Source: Nilaparvata lugens (Eukaryota; Arthropoda; Insecta; Hemiptera; Delphacidae). From it: a DNA stretch of 64,000 bases. Location: the NCBI RefSeq assembly GCF_014356525.2, contig NC_052512.1, forward strand, positions 1,801,114 to 1,865,113, in the 5' to 3' direction. A program made the translations under genes and the position numbers. The notes below the pieces were generated by a model. The model was not told the origin of the DNA. It saw nothing but the letters and a program-made list of their open reading frames with translations, and ran no database searches. Of this stretch, positions 22,342 to 34,185 are shown piece after piece; position 1 is the first letter of the stretch; each line of letters starts with the position of its first letter.

Positions 22342-24903
22342 ACGTCCTAAAGACTCCAGTCATGGAGTATAAGACAAGTCATGTTATTACATAATAATTC
22401 TAACACTAAGTAGTTCAACCTAGTTTAGGTTTGAAAGGAATTCTTGTACACTATAAAAGCTTATCAACTAAATATTTTTTCATTTGTTTTTTGAAAATCT
22501 TCAAATCATCATTACTTTTCAAGATTTGAGGTAGCTTGTTATAAAATTTCCTACCAATATAATCTGGTTTTTGTTCAAATAACCTACTATTGTGACCCAT
22601 TATATTAATCTGCTCTGTTTCGCGTATTATACTCATGAACATCTGAATTCTGGATCACACCACTCTTTTTCACATGCATTACAACTTCATATACATACAA
22701 AGATGGCACAGTTAATAGACCAAGCTTTTTAAATAAAGGCCTACAAGAGTCTAACCTATTCACTTTCTCTATACATCTGAGTGCCTTCTTTTGAATCTTA
22801 ACCTCTGTCCATATTTTGTTGAGATGAATTACCCCACTAAAATAGCATACCTAATATGAGATAGTATAAGTCCATGGTAAGCAGTTAACAGTAGTTTTTT
22901 ATCATTCAGCCTAGCAAGCTGCCGCAGGACAAATACCCCAGATGATATCTTATTACATATCCTCTCAATGTAAGGATGCCATGTTAATTTCCTGTCCAAT
23001 AAAATTCCCAAGAATGCTACTTTCTCTTCTTGGTCTAATTCATTTTCCTCTACAAACACATTTATTTCTCTATCCTCTACTGAATTATATTACTTTTGAA
23101 TTGTAGGAATTGACATTTCTTACTATTTATTGTTAATTGCCTTTGCTTCAAGAATTGGACAATTGACTGTACTCCAGTAAAAGCATTTATTTCTAGACTA
23201 TCTAATAATAATTGTTAAAGATAAGCGATGTGTCATCAGCAAACAACAGAGCTCTGTGATCTTTTAACTCTTTTGGTAATTGGTTCACATACAACAGAAA
23301 CAGTAAGGGACCCAGAATTGAGCCTTGAGGTACTCCAGCCTGGACCTCCAGTTTTTGAGATTTAATTTTTACTATTTCATTCCCATCCACCTTGGTAAGC
23401 TCAACACACTGGTTTCTACCTATGAGATATGATTCAACCATTTTAGTTCTATACCATTCACACCTACAGTTTTTAGTATTTCCATAATATTCTATGGTTC
23501 ACACAATCAAAAGCTTTGGATAAATCAAGAAATATTGCGGCTGCCTTCTCACCTGAATCTATTATATCTATTAGTCTTTCAACAAGGGATACTATTGCAG
23601 TCTTAGTAGATTTCCCTTTCTGGAACCCATGCTGTTCATCACATATGAAATTAATTTCTTCCAGGTGCATCAATACCTATTTAAAACTACTCTTTCAAAA
23701 ATTTTACTTATTACATTTAGAATACTAATGGGTCTATAATTTTCAACTCTTTCAGAATCACCGCTCTTGAAAATTGGCAAAATTTTTCCTTGTTTCAGAT
23801 CATCAGGGAAAATACCCTGCTCTAGTGAAGTATTAAGGAGATGCAATAAAGGGTCCAGTAATTCATTTTCACATTCTTTTAAAATTTTGCTTGAGACCCC
23901 ATCCAACCTACTGTTTTTTTGTTGTTATTCAATTTTTTATTATTCTTGACAACTCATCTCTTGATAATGGATGAAATTTAAATACCTTTTCAATTGGCTC
24001 AGCATTTAATGTAGTTGTATTATAAGTATTAGTGTTCAGTGACTTTTGGAGATTATATGCAACCTGTTGATAATATTTATTGAAAAAGTTACAAATGTCT
24101 ATACTATCATCCATATAATTTCCATGTTCATCGATTATCCTAGGGACATTAGTAACTGTATCTTTTTGAGCTGCTCTCCTATTTCTATTAATTACCTCCC
24201 AAACAGCAGAGTTAAATTGGTACTAGTTGTTAATATTTCAGCTGTTTTCTTACACTTAGCTTTCCTCACTTCTTTTGCATAGTTTTTCTTTAGACATTTG
24301 TATTTGACCTCACTCGGAACATCCCTCACTAATTTAAATTCCTCATAAGCTTCCCTAACAATATTTCTTTGAGTAAGGATATCTTCAGTTATCCATTCAT
24401 CTACTTTGTTTAATTTACTTTTAACTTTGATTTTTTTTATCGGACAGCATACACTAATGTGAAATCTTAGAGTATCAATGAATTGCTTATATTTGAAATT
24501 TAGGTTACAACTGTTATAAACACTACTCCAATTTTCTTGAAGCAGTTTCTGCTTCAAACAATTTATATTTCCTAGCTCATATTGCTGAATTTCTTTCACA
24601 AAAGATTTTTTCCTGCTTGGATTCTGGCCCTGCAACTTAACATCTAAAATTTGATAGTTATGATCTGATAGATCTGAGCTACCTAACCTGACATTACACC
24701 TTCTATTTGTGAGGATATTATCAATAATTGTCCTTGAAGTTCGAGTTACTCTTGTATATCGTGGACCTTAATTTCTAAATTATTCATATAATAATATCTC
24801 TAATGTCCTCTGTCATTTTATCCTGCCTGGCAAAATCGGTATTGAATCTCCTACTACTATAACATTTGTGAAGAAGCGGTTGTATTTCCAAAAGTGTATG
24901 GAG
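22299..24903 (-). mobile_element. LINE retrotransposon, Jockey/CR1-like, 5'-truncated
   Basis: A 37-base T run (22299-22335) is the poly(A) tail of a minus-strand insertion. It is followed by about 115 bp of 3' UTR and then endonuclease/RT coding sequence up to about 24897, where the element stops inside the endonuclease domain. 5' truncation and a poly(A) tail are normal for target-primed reverse transcription. The two ends touch the two copies of the 1.2-kb repeat, as a target-site duplication would, though 1.2 kb is far longer than usual. The long uniform tail argues for recent insertion. Confidence 0.9.
22451..24890 (-). pseudogene. LINE ORF2: endonuclease C-terminus plus reverse transcriptase, frame-broken
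   Basis: Encodes the nicking endonuclease and RT that copy LINE RNA at the target. Reading down the minus strand: endonuclease motif V-V-G-D / F-N-T-D-F (about 24841-24858, split by a frameshift), S-D-H near 24665; linker; RT blocks G-x-I-L-P-I-F-K-S-G-D and N-Y-R-P-I-S (23700-23800), G-F-Q-K-G-K-S, F-L-D-L-S-K-A-F-D (about 23520-23545), V-P-Q-G-S-I-L-G-P-L (23320-23340), F-A-D-D-T-S (about 23235), thumb F-L-G-I-L-L-D (about 23000), C-terminal Y-N-K-L-P. At least seven frames are needed. Most breaks inspected look like one missing base in a homopolymer. Jockey versus CR1 clade not resolved. Confidence 0.9.
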
Positions 24904-26108
24904 CAGCCATGTCAAGATGGCTTGTTTTGTTTGCTTTTGAAATGAGTGGCTGAAGAGGAATAACATGAAGAGAAACGTGGAAATTGTGGTGATGAGAGAG
25001 AGAGAGAGAGTATGAATGAGAGAAGGGAGGTAGGAAGAGGGTCATTCGTGAATACTAGAGAAAGACAACGTAGAAGAATGAGAAGATGAAATAAAAGGGG
25101 AGAATAGAAAGAAGATTAAAAGATGCCGATAAATTGCAAATTGAAGAATGAAATAAGAAGTGGACAGAAAAGAAATGGAGGAAGGACGGAGAAGAAATTA
25201 CCAGTAAAAACTGAGAATATAGAGAGAATGCACAAGAAGGAGCAGGAAAAAAGATAAGTAGAAGACTGAGAAGTAGAGAACAGTGGATAAAGTGAGAAAA
25301 GAAGAGCACCATGAACAGTAAGAAGAAGAGAGTGGTTAAAGAAGAAACGATTTGAAGAGGAAGTGGAGAAGCGGATGGAAGAGGGAAAGAATACACAATT
25401 TGTAGGAAGTAGAAGAGTGTGGGAGTAGAAGTACGATACATACCTCTATAGTGAGGTCCACGTTATAATGGCAGTGGAGAAGATAGGAGAACAACGTTGC
25501 CGATCCTCCGATTTTTCAATGCCTTCTGTAGACGGTAGCAGGTTTATTGATGTAAGATTAACTGTTTAAAATAATCAATTATATTTTATTAAGCGAGAAA
25601 TAATATTTTTCAATAATTTCAAAAGGAATTTTCATAATTAAGATGAATATTTTGTTAATGGATTGTACATTCTTGAAAGACGATCTGGCAACAGAGCAAA
25701 GCGAGAAAGAGATAGCGCTATCCGCTTTGTTGAATGGCAAACAAGGATAGCAATACCATTGCTAAACAATCACTGTCATTATAACGTGGACCTCACAATA
25801 GGAGAGGCATGAACAGGATTGGATTGGGAAGATTATGGTAGAATATAGGACTATGAAGTTTTTGAAAAAGAATAGGAGTGAGGAAAATCGAAGACCAAGA
25901 AGGATGATAAGGACAAGAGGAAAATGACTAGAAGAACAGTTGAAAAGAAAGAGGTCCTGGAGAAGAAGGCAGATGAAAATAATAATGATAATGAATAATC
26001 GCTAGAAGAAGAGTCAGATTGACTCCAATACTCAATCAACCAATGCTGCTAGTCCTACAGACTCCAGTCGGAGTCCTGTAGGAGAGTTGGAACTTGAAAA
26101 TAAATGCT
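24904..26108 (+). repeat. 1.2-kb direct repeat, right copy
   Basis: Same content as 21092-22299, including a family M element. It begins at CAGCCATGTCAAGATGGCTT directly after the LINE 5' break and ends AAATAAATGCT before GGACTAG. Relative to it, the left copy lacks single bases at several places (for example near 22110-22190 and 21970). Confidence 0.9.
25447..25799 (+). mobile_element. Family M element (M4) in the right 1.2-kb copy
   Basis: TATAGTGAGGTCCACGTTAT at the left, CATTATAACGTGGACCTCAC at the right: 20-bp perfect inverted ends apart from the outer TA. Confidence 0.85.
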
Positions 26109-26560
26109 GGACTAGAAGTGAAAGGAACAGTGGAAGAGGAGAGGATAATGAAGAGGCAGAATAGTGTGGGAGTTCTGTAGCCCTGAAATTGCCTCAGGGC
26201 CCTTGAGAGGGCTCCTATTATATACATCAAGTGGATGGTGTAGGGTAAACTCCCAAATAGACACTTCTAACAGTACCATCAGAGCCTGACATATTGTTTA
26301 CTGTTGTTCAAAAACAGGTTTCGAAATTCAGTTTATTCTAAATTTGAAACTGTTTGTTTTATTCTGATTTAGTCTCAGATTGATGATTTGGTGTAGAAAT
26401 TGAAATGGACATAACCTATAATATTTGGACGATTTTAGACAAAATTAGCAAATGTTAGGCCTGTTTTTTCGTTTCCGACTATTGTATTGTTTGCTCTATC
26501 CAATAAACAAATAAATGAACTGCTGATCTCACTAACCATCAATTGAACGATCAATAGATA
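26109..26560. other. Unassigned DNA, possible LINE 3' end at 26480-26520
   Basis: The CCAATAAACAAATAAATGAA stretch resembles the poly(A)-signal-rich 3' end of insect LINEs. No RT nearby. Weak call. Confidence 0.35.
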
Positions 26561-26918
26561 AGTGCCGGTTTCCGAGCTCGGGATTTAGCTATAAGTTCTA
26601 GACTGGTGGAGTAAGAAAATTGGCTTTCTGAAACGGGGATGTAGTCGCAGTTTCTGTAACAATTTTTATTTTATCATTTCTATAATTGGAAACGTTTCTC
26701 CTTGACTAAATTAATCATTCCTAAATCATTCAAAATTTCTGAAACTTCACACTATTTCCTCTTTTTTTGTGTTCAATTCTCTAGTTTTTTCGAAATTTAA
26801 TCTAGATGTGATTTTGACTATGACTACGACTACGCCCCGTTTCGGAAAGTCAATTTTGACTCCAGCTGTTTTATGTCTAGAACTTAGCTAAATCCTGAGC
26901 TCGGAAACCGACCCTATG
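26561..26918. mobile_element. Family P fold-back element (P3)
   Basis: Left GCCGGTTTCCGAGCTCGGGA and right TCCTGAGCTCGGAAACCG as inverted ends, with inner arms GAAACGGGG / CCCCGTTTC. Small deletions compared with P1 (for example in the CAGCTGGAGTCAG block). Confidence 0.85.
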
Positions 26919-28200
26919 GAATCAGTACAGGGATCCACGGTTTGAACTCGAGTTTAGATGATGATGATGGGCTCAGCGCAGTTTGAACCGAGCATAATAT
27001 GCATACGGGCCTTAGAAAAGTAGGAGAGGCTCACAAGTTTTCAAGTCGAAGTTGAATTGATAAAATATGTCAATTCAACTCCGACGTTACTGTAATGCAA
27101 AAATGTAACTCTCATGCATTAAAATCTTTCGACAAACGTTTCGAATAATTCTTTAAGAAATCAAGAATATAATTTGAACCCACCTTTCCACTAAGACCCG
27201 CAACATTATATTCTATTCTAACTCTCATGGAGTATATTTTAATCTATTTGGCCTAGTGAGAGCAATGTTAGGCAGAAAGGCTATTCGAGCAATGCTTGAG
27301 TATGATGTAAATTCAAGTTTTTCCACAATTTTTCACAGAAATTTGTTCCAGGTTATTCTCGACAGCAAATAAGCATTTCTCCTGCAATTGTATGAATATT
27401 TATGAATTATTTTTTTAAAGATTTCCAAAGAGTTTGAATAGCAGCCGAGACAGGATGAAAGTTACATGTGTTTATGTGTTATTTACAGTAATTTGAATAA
27501 CTATAGGAATAAGAATAGTTATTCTTGTTTACATAGTAAGACGAAAAACGGCTTGGAACACACACGTCGGTTGGTGGAAAGGTATAATAAGCAAGTTGAT
27601 AAATAACACAAGGAAAGTGGAGAGAAACAAAAAAGTGTGAATATGAAAAGGTAGAAGAAATGTGAATATGAGGCTTGAATGGCAGACAAATTAGTCGGTA
27701 ATTTAGCGTGAGTTGTAAACTTGGCTGAAAATTGAATGCATGGGCACGCGTCATACACATCAGGTTGTTCACCGATTGTTCAATTTTTATTATTAGCAGC
27801 TTTGTGAGGCTATGAGAGTGTCTCGCAGTGCAATAGGATGAGAAGTAGGAGGTGGTAGTGGAGGAGGAGAAATAGCAGAAGGAAGAGCAGAATGAAATAG
27901 AGATGACTAAGGAGGAGGAGTAGGATGAAGTGGGGGAAGGGGAGGATGAAAATTAGAATGTGATCAGGTGATCAAGGAGGAGGAAGATGAGGAGAGTGAG
28001 GAGGAGGATGATGAGAGAATGGTGGGAGAAATTGAATGGAGAGAGAGGAGGAATTAAAGGGAAGATGAGTAAGTTTTCAGAAATTAATTAAAATTTAGGT
28101 TTTTTTCTAAAATCCAATTATTATTTTTAATAATTTGTCCATTCCACACACTCAACCTAAACTTGGCTAGTTTATTTGTTATTGTCGAATTCCATCAATT
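26919..28200. other. Unassigned DNA; purine-rich tract at 27830-28070
   Basis: No gene supported. The purine-rich tract (GGAGGAG, GAGGAAG) gives long spurious frames on the opposite strand. Confidence 0.45.
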
Positions 28201-28250
28201 TCAAACAGCTGATCATGCATATCTATTTCAAACGGCTGATCATGTGTACA
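28201..28250. repeat. 27-bp tandem repeat, two copies
   Basis: TCAAACAGCTGATCATGCAT at 28201 and TCAAACGGCTGATCATGTGT at 28228, each preceded by ATCTATT/ATCAATT-like sequence. Confidence 0.8.
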
Positions 28251-28253
28251 ATT

Positions 28254-28524
28254 TGGAAATTTCAAAGACCTTTAAGAGATATAGACCCACAACGCCTATG
28301 CCTTCCCAATGATAGCTCTTACTTGAAATTGAAGGCCGCCATTGGGGTATTTTAGCACGAGATATTATATATATAATATTTGTAATACTATAGATCACAA
28401 AGGCATTGGTGGCATTGGTATGTAATAATCTTATGGGTTGCCCCCTCAATGGCGGATTTCAATTCCAAGTACGACACTAGCGCTGCATGTGAGTCTATGC
28501 ATCTTTAAGGTCTTTGGGAAATTT
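28254..28524. mobile_element. Fold-back element Y
   Basis: Inverted arms of roughly 80 bp: left TTCAAAGACCTTTAAGAGAT, TTGAAATTGAAGGCCGCCAT; the right arm is its counterpart ending CTTTAAGGTCTTTGGGAAAT. The loop is AT-rich. No coding capacity. Only one copy in the window. Confidence 0.7.
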
Positions 28525-29594
28525 GCTCGGCTCACGATGATTCAAGGCAAAGCTACTGTATAGGAGCATTGGAGCAACAGGGTTTTCAACTAGATCACGT
28601 GCGCTTTGCAAAAAGAAAAAAGAACAAGGGTTTTCTTTTCAAGGTCTGAACTATTTGATATTTTGCATCTAGATTATTTATTTAACGGGGTTGGCTATAG
28701 GCTTATTTCGAACTCTTCATGATTTCAGTACGTCAAATTCTCAGTTTGTCAAGTTTTTAATTAGTCCCTTGCCGAGCAAGGATTACCTGCTAGTTTAATA
28801 ACAAAATAACACTCACATATCACTTAAAACTGTAAAATAATGATTAACTTTGAAAATGTTGATATAGGTACTTTAATTTAAACAAAAAAATAATGGATCT
28901 AGAATAAAATCATATCGTTGGCCATGTCAACAAATCAGATAATGTTGATCGAGTCGGTTTATCTATGATTGATAGATAGTACTTCTCGTGAGATGCGCTG
29001 ATTCATTGCAATAGTTCAACAGCTGAACCTATCATAACCTATCATAACCTTACTCTACGTCCTACTTTGCAGAAAACTCTGCGTATTGGCATGTGGTGAA
29101 CACATGTGTGTGTGTGTGTGTTTGTGTATGGGTGGAAATAATAGAACACCTTTGGCTCTGAAAATGGTGGAGCTTGAAGCACAATGCACCATCTCGACAA
29201 AAGACTTTTCAGTCAACAGCAGTCCAACAGAGCAAAATTGTTCCAAGAATCAGTCTTGGAGGTATCAATAGATATAGGAGGGAGTGGTGGCTGTTAAGAG
29301 TGGTCAAGTTGAGAGCTCTTTGTGGTCTAGGTTTTTCAGAGTGATCACGGCAGATATTTTTACAATGAATGCTCTCAAGATTGGCTAGAGGTGATGCATG
29401 AAGTTTCATAATTAGCTCAATTTAGTAGAGATTGATAATGTTGTACAACCGAAATTAGCATCTGAAATTGTTTCAATAAACCTGTGGTTTTGACCACATC
29501 GAGTTGTTTTCTCTCAATACGGATGTTTACTATAACATCACCTCCACAACACTTATTACAAAACATTTTAATCAGCTGAAAATACAAAAGACTT
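28525..29594. other. Unassigned DNA with a short GT microsatellite
   Basis: (GT)8 near 29104-29120. Two overlapping small frames around 29050-29270 come from this region and are not recognisable. A TATCATAACC doublet at 29030-29049. Confidence 0.4.
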
Positions 29595-30093
29595 ACTAGT
29601 AGTCCTGTGAACAGTAGACCTCACGCAGTTTTCTCATCCACCAGTATCTGATGTCACCTGATCCAGTTGTTTCAGTTGAATCACAATTCACAGTTGAATC
29701 ATAATTTACTCTTAAAACTGTTATTTGTTTTCTCCAAGATCAAAAACTCACTTATGTTAATAAACTCAGTTCACGTTTGAATTTACATCCCATATATGAT
29801 AATTTATCGAGTTCCGTGATAATCTTTCCATGTGATGAAAATATTTCTCAACTATAATTATTTCTTCAGCATTATTCAGTTCATTTAATCATTTTTATTT
29901 CATCACCTATTGAATTTGTTTTTCAAATATTGATACTGATAGGCACGCATTATAAAAATATCGAAACCCTACCTTCAAGAAATAAACACGGCCAGACGTC
30001 TGTGTAATGCATACAATGAATAATCCACTTGTCAGCTGATTGATTATGAATAATTCTATAGTCTGATTGATCCTATCTTCAAAGTAGATGATA

Positions 30094-30146
<53 letters not shown>

Positions 30147-30235
30147 TCAGAGTATGGAGGAATTCCTTTCATATTATCCTTGAAAACAGACTTTCAAAAA
30201 AAAACCTTGTGTATACATCGACGCGCAGTTATATT

Positions 30236-30279
<44 letters not shown>

Positions 30280-30500
30280 ATATATATATATATATATATA
30301 GTGATATCAGAGTATGGAGGAATTCCTTTTCTTTTCATATTATCCTTAAAATTCAGAATTTCAAAAAAAACCTTGTGTATACATCGACGCGCAGTTGAAA
30401 AAGGAATATTCCTGCCAAATCTCATCGAATTCTATCAACGCGTTTGGCCGTAATCGCGTTACATACAGAGAGACAAAAGCAAATCGAGTTGAAACTAATG
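29595..30500 (-). mobile_element. Family N element with insertion and internal expansion (Nd)
   Basis: The 3' end in reverse (ACTAGTAGTCCTGTGAACAG) is at 29595-29665. The body resumes near 29990 (CCAGACGTCTGTGTAATGCA) and runs to the CGCGTTTGGCCGTAATCGCG block at about 30440. About 29665-29990 is inserted AT-rich DNA of unknown origin. Confidence 0.7.
30091..30402. repeat. (TA)n tracts with 160-bp duplication inside Nd
   Basis: (TA)n at about 30091-30140 and 30241-30300, each followed by GTGATATCAGAGTATGGAGG (30141 and 30301) and TGTATACATCGACGCGCAGT. Slippage or unequal exchange between TA tracts explains the duplication. Confidence 0.9.
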
Positions 30501-31337
30501 GAAATACAACATATTTTAACATTATTTGTTTTAGATTGAGAAGACAAAAACATATTAATGTAATAATTTATAATTTCAGAAAAGTTTCACAGTCCCATGT
30601 GGGTTTGAAGCTTTCGAAGTCCTTATATTTCATCCGTCAGTTTGGGTATGAGCGCCTTGCACATGATATTCGTTTTTGGAATATATCTGTGAGAGGCTAG
30701 CAAGCTTCACTGACTTATTTTTATTTTTTATTTCTGCAGCCTTAGATTCAGAAGTTGGTTCATAATTCACCTTAAACTAGATCTATTTTTCTCGAATAAA
30801 AAAAAACTGAGAAATTGTCAAAACCACAGATTTATCATTTTTGTAACATCTCCGTAACAATCACTGGAACATGCACAAGTCTAGCAATTATGCTGAATAA
30901 GCATTCGTTATAATGAGAGAAAATGTTGAATTTCAATTGATAAATTCACAAATCTTCCAGTTTCACTTGTGAAGCTGTTGTCAACTGTTCAATAACTCAG
31001 TACATCTCTTATCAACCACCCATGGAAATCCCGAAGTTTATAGGACGATAATCAGTTTTCAAAACTACTAAAACTAGAGAACCATCTGGAGCAGTTGTTC
31101 TTGTGGATAATAATTCTGTCAGCAAATATTTGTACAGATTGCTTGTAAAGAACTAAAATAACAGAAACTTCATGGCTTATGTTACTTTCGTATTGATTTA
31201 GAGCTTTAGAACGTTGCACTAGCTCCTCTCTAGCAATTTGAACAATGTAGCTCTGAACTTGGGATGAAGATGTTATCGTAAGTGACGTAATAGATCTATC
31301 CATGAATAAATAGATTTGAATAATCGATAGATATAAT
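30501..31337. other. Unassigned AT-rich DNA
   Basis: The 30395-30700 plus frame begins inside the N element, so it is not a gene. Nothing else recognised. Confidence 0.4.
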
Positions 31338-31754
31338 TGACCTAGCGAAGTGAGGTCTAAGATTCAAGTCGACGGTTTGGCATTTCTCTTAATGTTTAAA
31401 TGTTTATGTTTGAATGTTTATATGTTGCGCATTTACGGCGAAACGCGGTAAAAGATTTTCATGAAATTTTACAGGTATGTTCCTTTTCTAATTGTGCGTC
31501 GACGTATATACAAGGTTTTTGGAAATTTTGCATTTCAAGGATAATATAAAAGGAAAAAGGAGCCTCCTTCATACGCGAATATTAGAGTAAAAATCAGACC
31601 ATAGAATTATTCATCATAAATCAGCTGACAAGTGATTACACAGATGTGTGGAGAAGCCAGTCTATTTCTGTATTTCCATAAGATCTATAGTTTCAATCAG
31701 GTACTTGTGGATGAGAATACTGCGTGAGGTCTCCTGTTCACAGAACTACTAGTA
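31338..31754 (+). mobile_element. Family N element, full length (Ne)
   Basis: TTGACCTAGCGAAGTGAGGT at the head, TTCAAGTCGACGGTTTGGCA, TGCGCGTCGACGTATATAC-like core, and the end TTCACAGAACTACTAGT. Best reference copy in the window. 417 bp, no coding capacity. Confidence 0.8.
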
Positions 31755-31995
31755 ATGTGAAATATTTCTTCTATGTTTGGTTGTGAAGCATCTAAATTTG
31801 ATAATCTACTTTGTGAAAATAATTAAGGACTGAAAATTTTGTCAAGTGAACAACTACAAGATTCAACCTATTTCGGACTATGTGTAACCTTATCTCAAGT
31901 TGGGAGAGGAAAAGCACAAGGTTACCTTTTTCCCCTTCCTTACATTTTGATGATGTACTTATTATATGAATCAATAAAGAATGAATGAATATAAA
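31755..31995 (+). mobile_element. Orphan LINE 3' end
   Basis: TCTCAAGTTGGGAGAGGA, a run of CCCCTTCC, and the tail AATCAATAAAGAATGAATGA at about 31969-31988 resemble the 3' UTR and short-repeat tail of insect Jockey/CR1-group LINEs. No RT precedes it. Confidence 0.45.
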
Positions 31996-32697
31996 GGTAA
32001 TAGTAGAATAGACAAAAACCTTTTTATCCAATTTGAACAAACAGTTGCTATACAGAAATAAACTCACTATTTAGCATAGACTACCAAAAACACTAAATTC
32101 ATAATGTTATTCTTTAAGGAAATCTAGATAATTAGAGACAGGACTTTGTTTACATCGATAGATGATCCACATTTTGTATATGGTCTATCACTTTTGTATT
32201 GGGACTCAAACGCACTTGTGTAACGTTGGCAAATGGTCCACTTTATGCTTTTGATACTTTTTGTCATACTTACTCAATTGCAGCTGTTTTCCATGCATTG
32301 AATCAAGTCGGTAAACAGCTGTTTGCAAAACAAGAAAACATGTGATTTTCATTACAGCATACTATACTGTAAAGAGATCATAATGTTTTCTTTACAGTCG
32401 AGTATGTTTCCTAGTTCTATAGTTAATATAGTCCCATGTTAATATAATAACTAAAATAATTCAAGAACTCATCTAAGAAGTTTCAAGTTATAAGAACTCA
32501 TCTGAAATGTTATAATATAGGCCTTTATTATTTTATTCGAGCTCGATGGGTCTGTCTGTTCTAGCGCTACGGGCTAGGTCATGTTTATAAAATGCAGTAA
32601 CTCGAGCATAAGCAGGTAATGGTTTCTGTTTCTCAGCAATATTATTATTATTCTTTCTCAGAGAAGTATGACAAAAAATATTGTACGTAACTTGTAC
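31996..32697. other. Unassigned AT-rich DNA
   Basis: Nothing recognised. Confidence 0.4.
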
Positions 32698-32762
32698 GGT
32701 AACGTATTTACCGCATTCGTATGATAAACAATCATACTTATGCGGTAAATTATCGTTACCGG
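32698..32762. repeat. Inverted repeat (hairpin), about 28-bp arms
   Basis: GGTAACGTATTTACCGCAT... pairs with ...ATGCGGTAAATTATCGTTACC around the centre AAACA at about 32728. It could be a small MITE or a cruciform-forming site. Confidence 0.8.
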
Positions 32763-32969
32763 ACTTGTGACGTAAAATACTATTCTGTTAATCATGTATT
32801 GTTTACATCATTGATTGACTATTATCACCTCTACACGCTAATTGCAAGATCAATGGTCTTTTGTAAGATTCACTTTCAACTGTCTGCAACGGAGTTATGG
32901 TGTAATGCTATGGTGTAATGCTGATATTATAAAGTGAATATTATTATAGACGCTCAGCAATTATCTTAA

Positions 32970-33212
32970 GCTGCGTCTACACCATACGTTATTATGTTAT
33001 ACGTTATGTTATTATGCTATGTTATATATACGTTATTACACCAAGTTATTAACAAAATGTCTATTTTACCGTACTTATTGATTCTATTAGATTAAACGGA
33101 GCTTGACCATCACATATGCACATCATGTGTATGATAAGTTATGTTCAATCTAATAGAATCTATAAAGACGGAAAAATGAACATGTTGTTAATAACTTTGG
33201 TGAAAACGTAGC
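32970..33212. mobile_element. Family D MITE (D2)
   Basis: Flanked by TTAA on the left and TTTA on the right. Ends GCTGCGTCTACACC and, inverted, GCTACGTTTTCACC. Shares ATTCTATTAGATT / AATCTAATAGAATC arms with D1, plus extra TTATGTTATACG repeats near the left end. Confidence 0.8.
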
Positions 33213-33645
33213 TTTATAATCAATTAATGTCAAGTCAAATAGATAAATTTGCTGATGCAGAGTTGATGATTCAGATTACATGTTTGCTGAGCCTTGCATG
33301 AAGTGAGAAAGCAACCAAATTTTATGACATAATTGATTATGTCCTACTCATCAGAATTTTGACTGAAATGTATGACATAATAAATTATTGAATTATTATT
33401 TTGCTTCCAGGTTGTTTTGTCTTGGTTGTGAGTTTTATTCGAAAAAAAGAATAGTTGAACCTGAAAAAAATATTAAAATAAATAAATATATGAATATTCA
33501 GAATTTTATGAATAATATGCTTTGTATATTAATAAATGGAAATAAAAATAGATATCAAGAAATAAAAATCTTACTAGGCCTACCTTTTTTCAAAAAAGGG
33601 TATGTTTAGACATTTATGTCGAAAGTAAACAATTTTTTATAAAGA
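33213..33645. other. Unassigned very AT-rich DNA
   Basis: The 73-codon plus frame at 33388-33609 is Asn/Lys/Ile-rich and looks like chance AT-rich sequence. Confidence 0.4.
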
Positions 33646-34010
33646 GGGTGAAGTCCACGTTAAAATGGCAGTGGAGAAAGATAGAAGAACGTTGTCGAAC
33701 CTCTGTCTTATTAATGCCTTCTATATACGGTAGCAGATATAGGTTTATTGATGTAATATTAACTGTTCATTCTCGGTTAAAATAATCAGTTATATTTCAT
33801 TATGCAATAAATCATATTTTCCAATAATTTCATGATTAGTTTACATAATTAAGATGGAATAGGTAATTTGTTAATTAATGATTTATTCCTACATTGTTAA
33901 AAGACGATCTGGCAACAGATCAAAGCTATCAGCTTTGTTGAATGAAACACAAGGATAGAAATACCGTTCCTAATCAAACACTGCCATTATATCGTGTACC
34001 TCTCTATAGT
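33646..34010 (+). mobile_element. Family M element, decayed (M5)
   Basis: GGTGAAGTCCACGTTAAAAT at the left, CATTATATCGTGTACCTCTC then TATAG at the right. Interior GACGATCTGGCAACAGATCA is intact. A family A element starts about 10 bp downstream. Confidence 0.8.
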
Positions 34011-34020
34011 ATTTTTACTT

Positions 34021-34144
34021 CCCTTGCCCTATTACCATAGGTAAGGAGAGTAGGCCTATTGCTTTCCGAAAAAAATTAAGGTACCCCAATTTCTAAATTT
34101 CTATACGTTACAAGGTCCCCTGAGTCCGAAAAAGTGGTTTTTGG

Positions 34145-34185
<41 letters not shown>

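Noticed and set aside
21239..25441. 128-codon minus frame preserved in both 1.2-kb copies (21239-21625 and 25055-25441)
   Set aside because: Preservation follows from recent duplication. Composition is a purine-tract shadow and no domain is visible.
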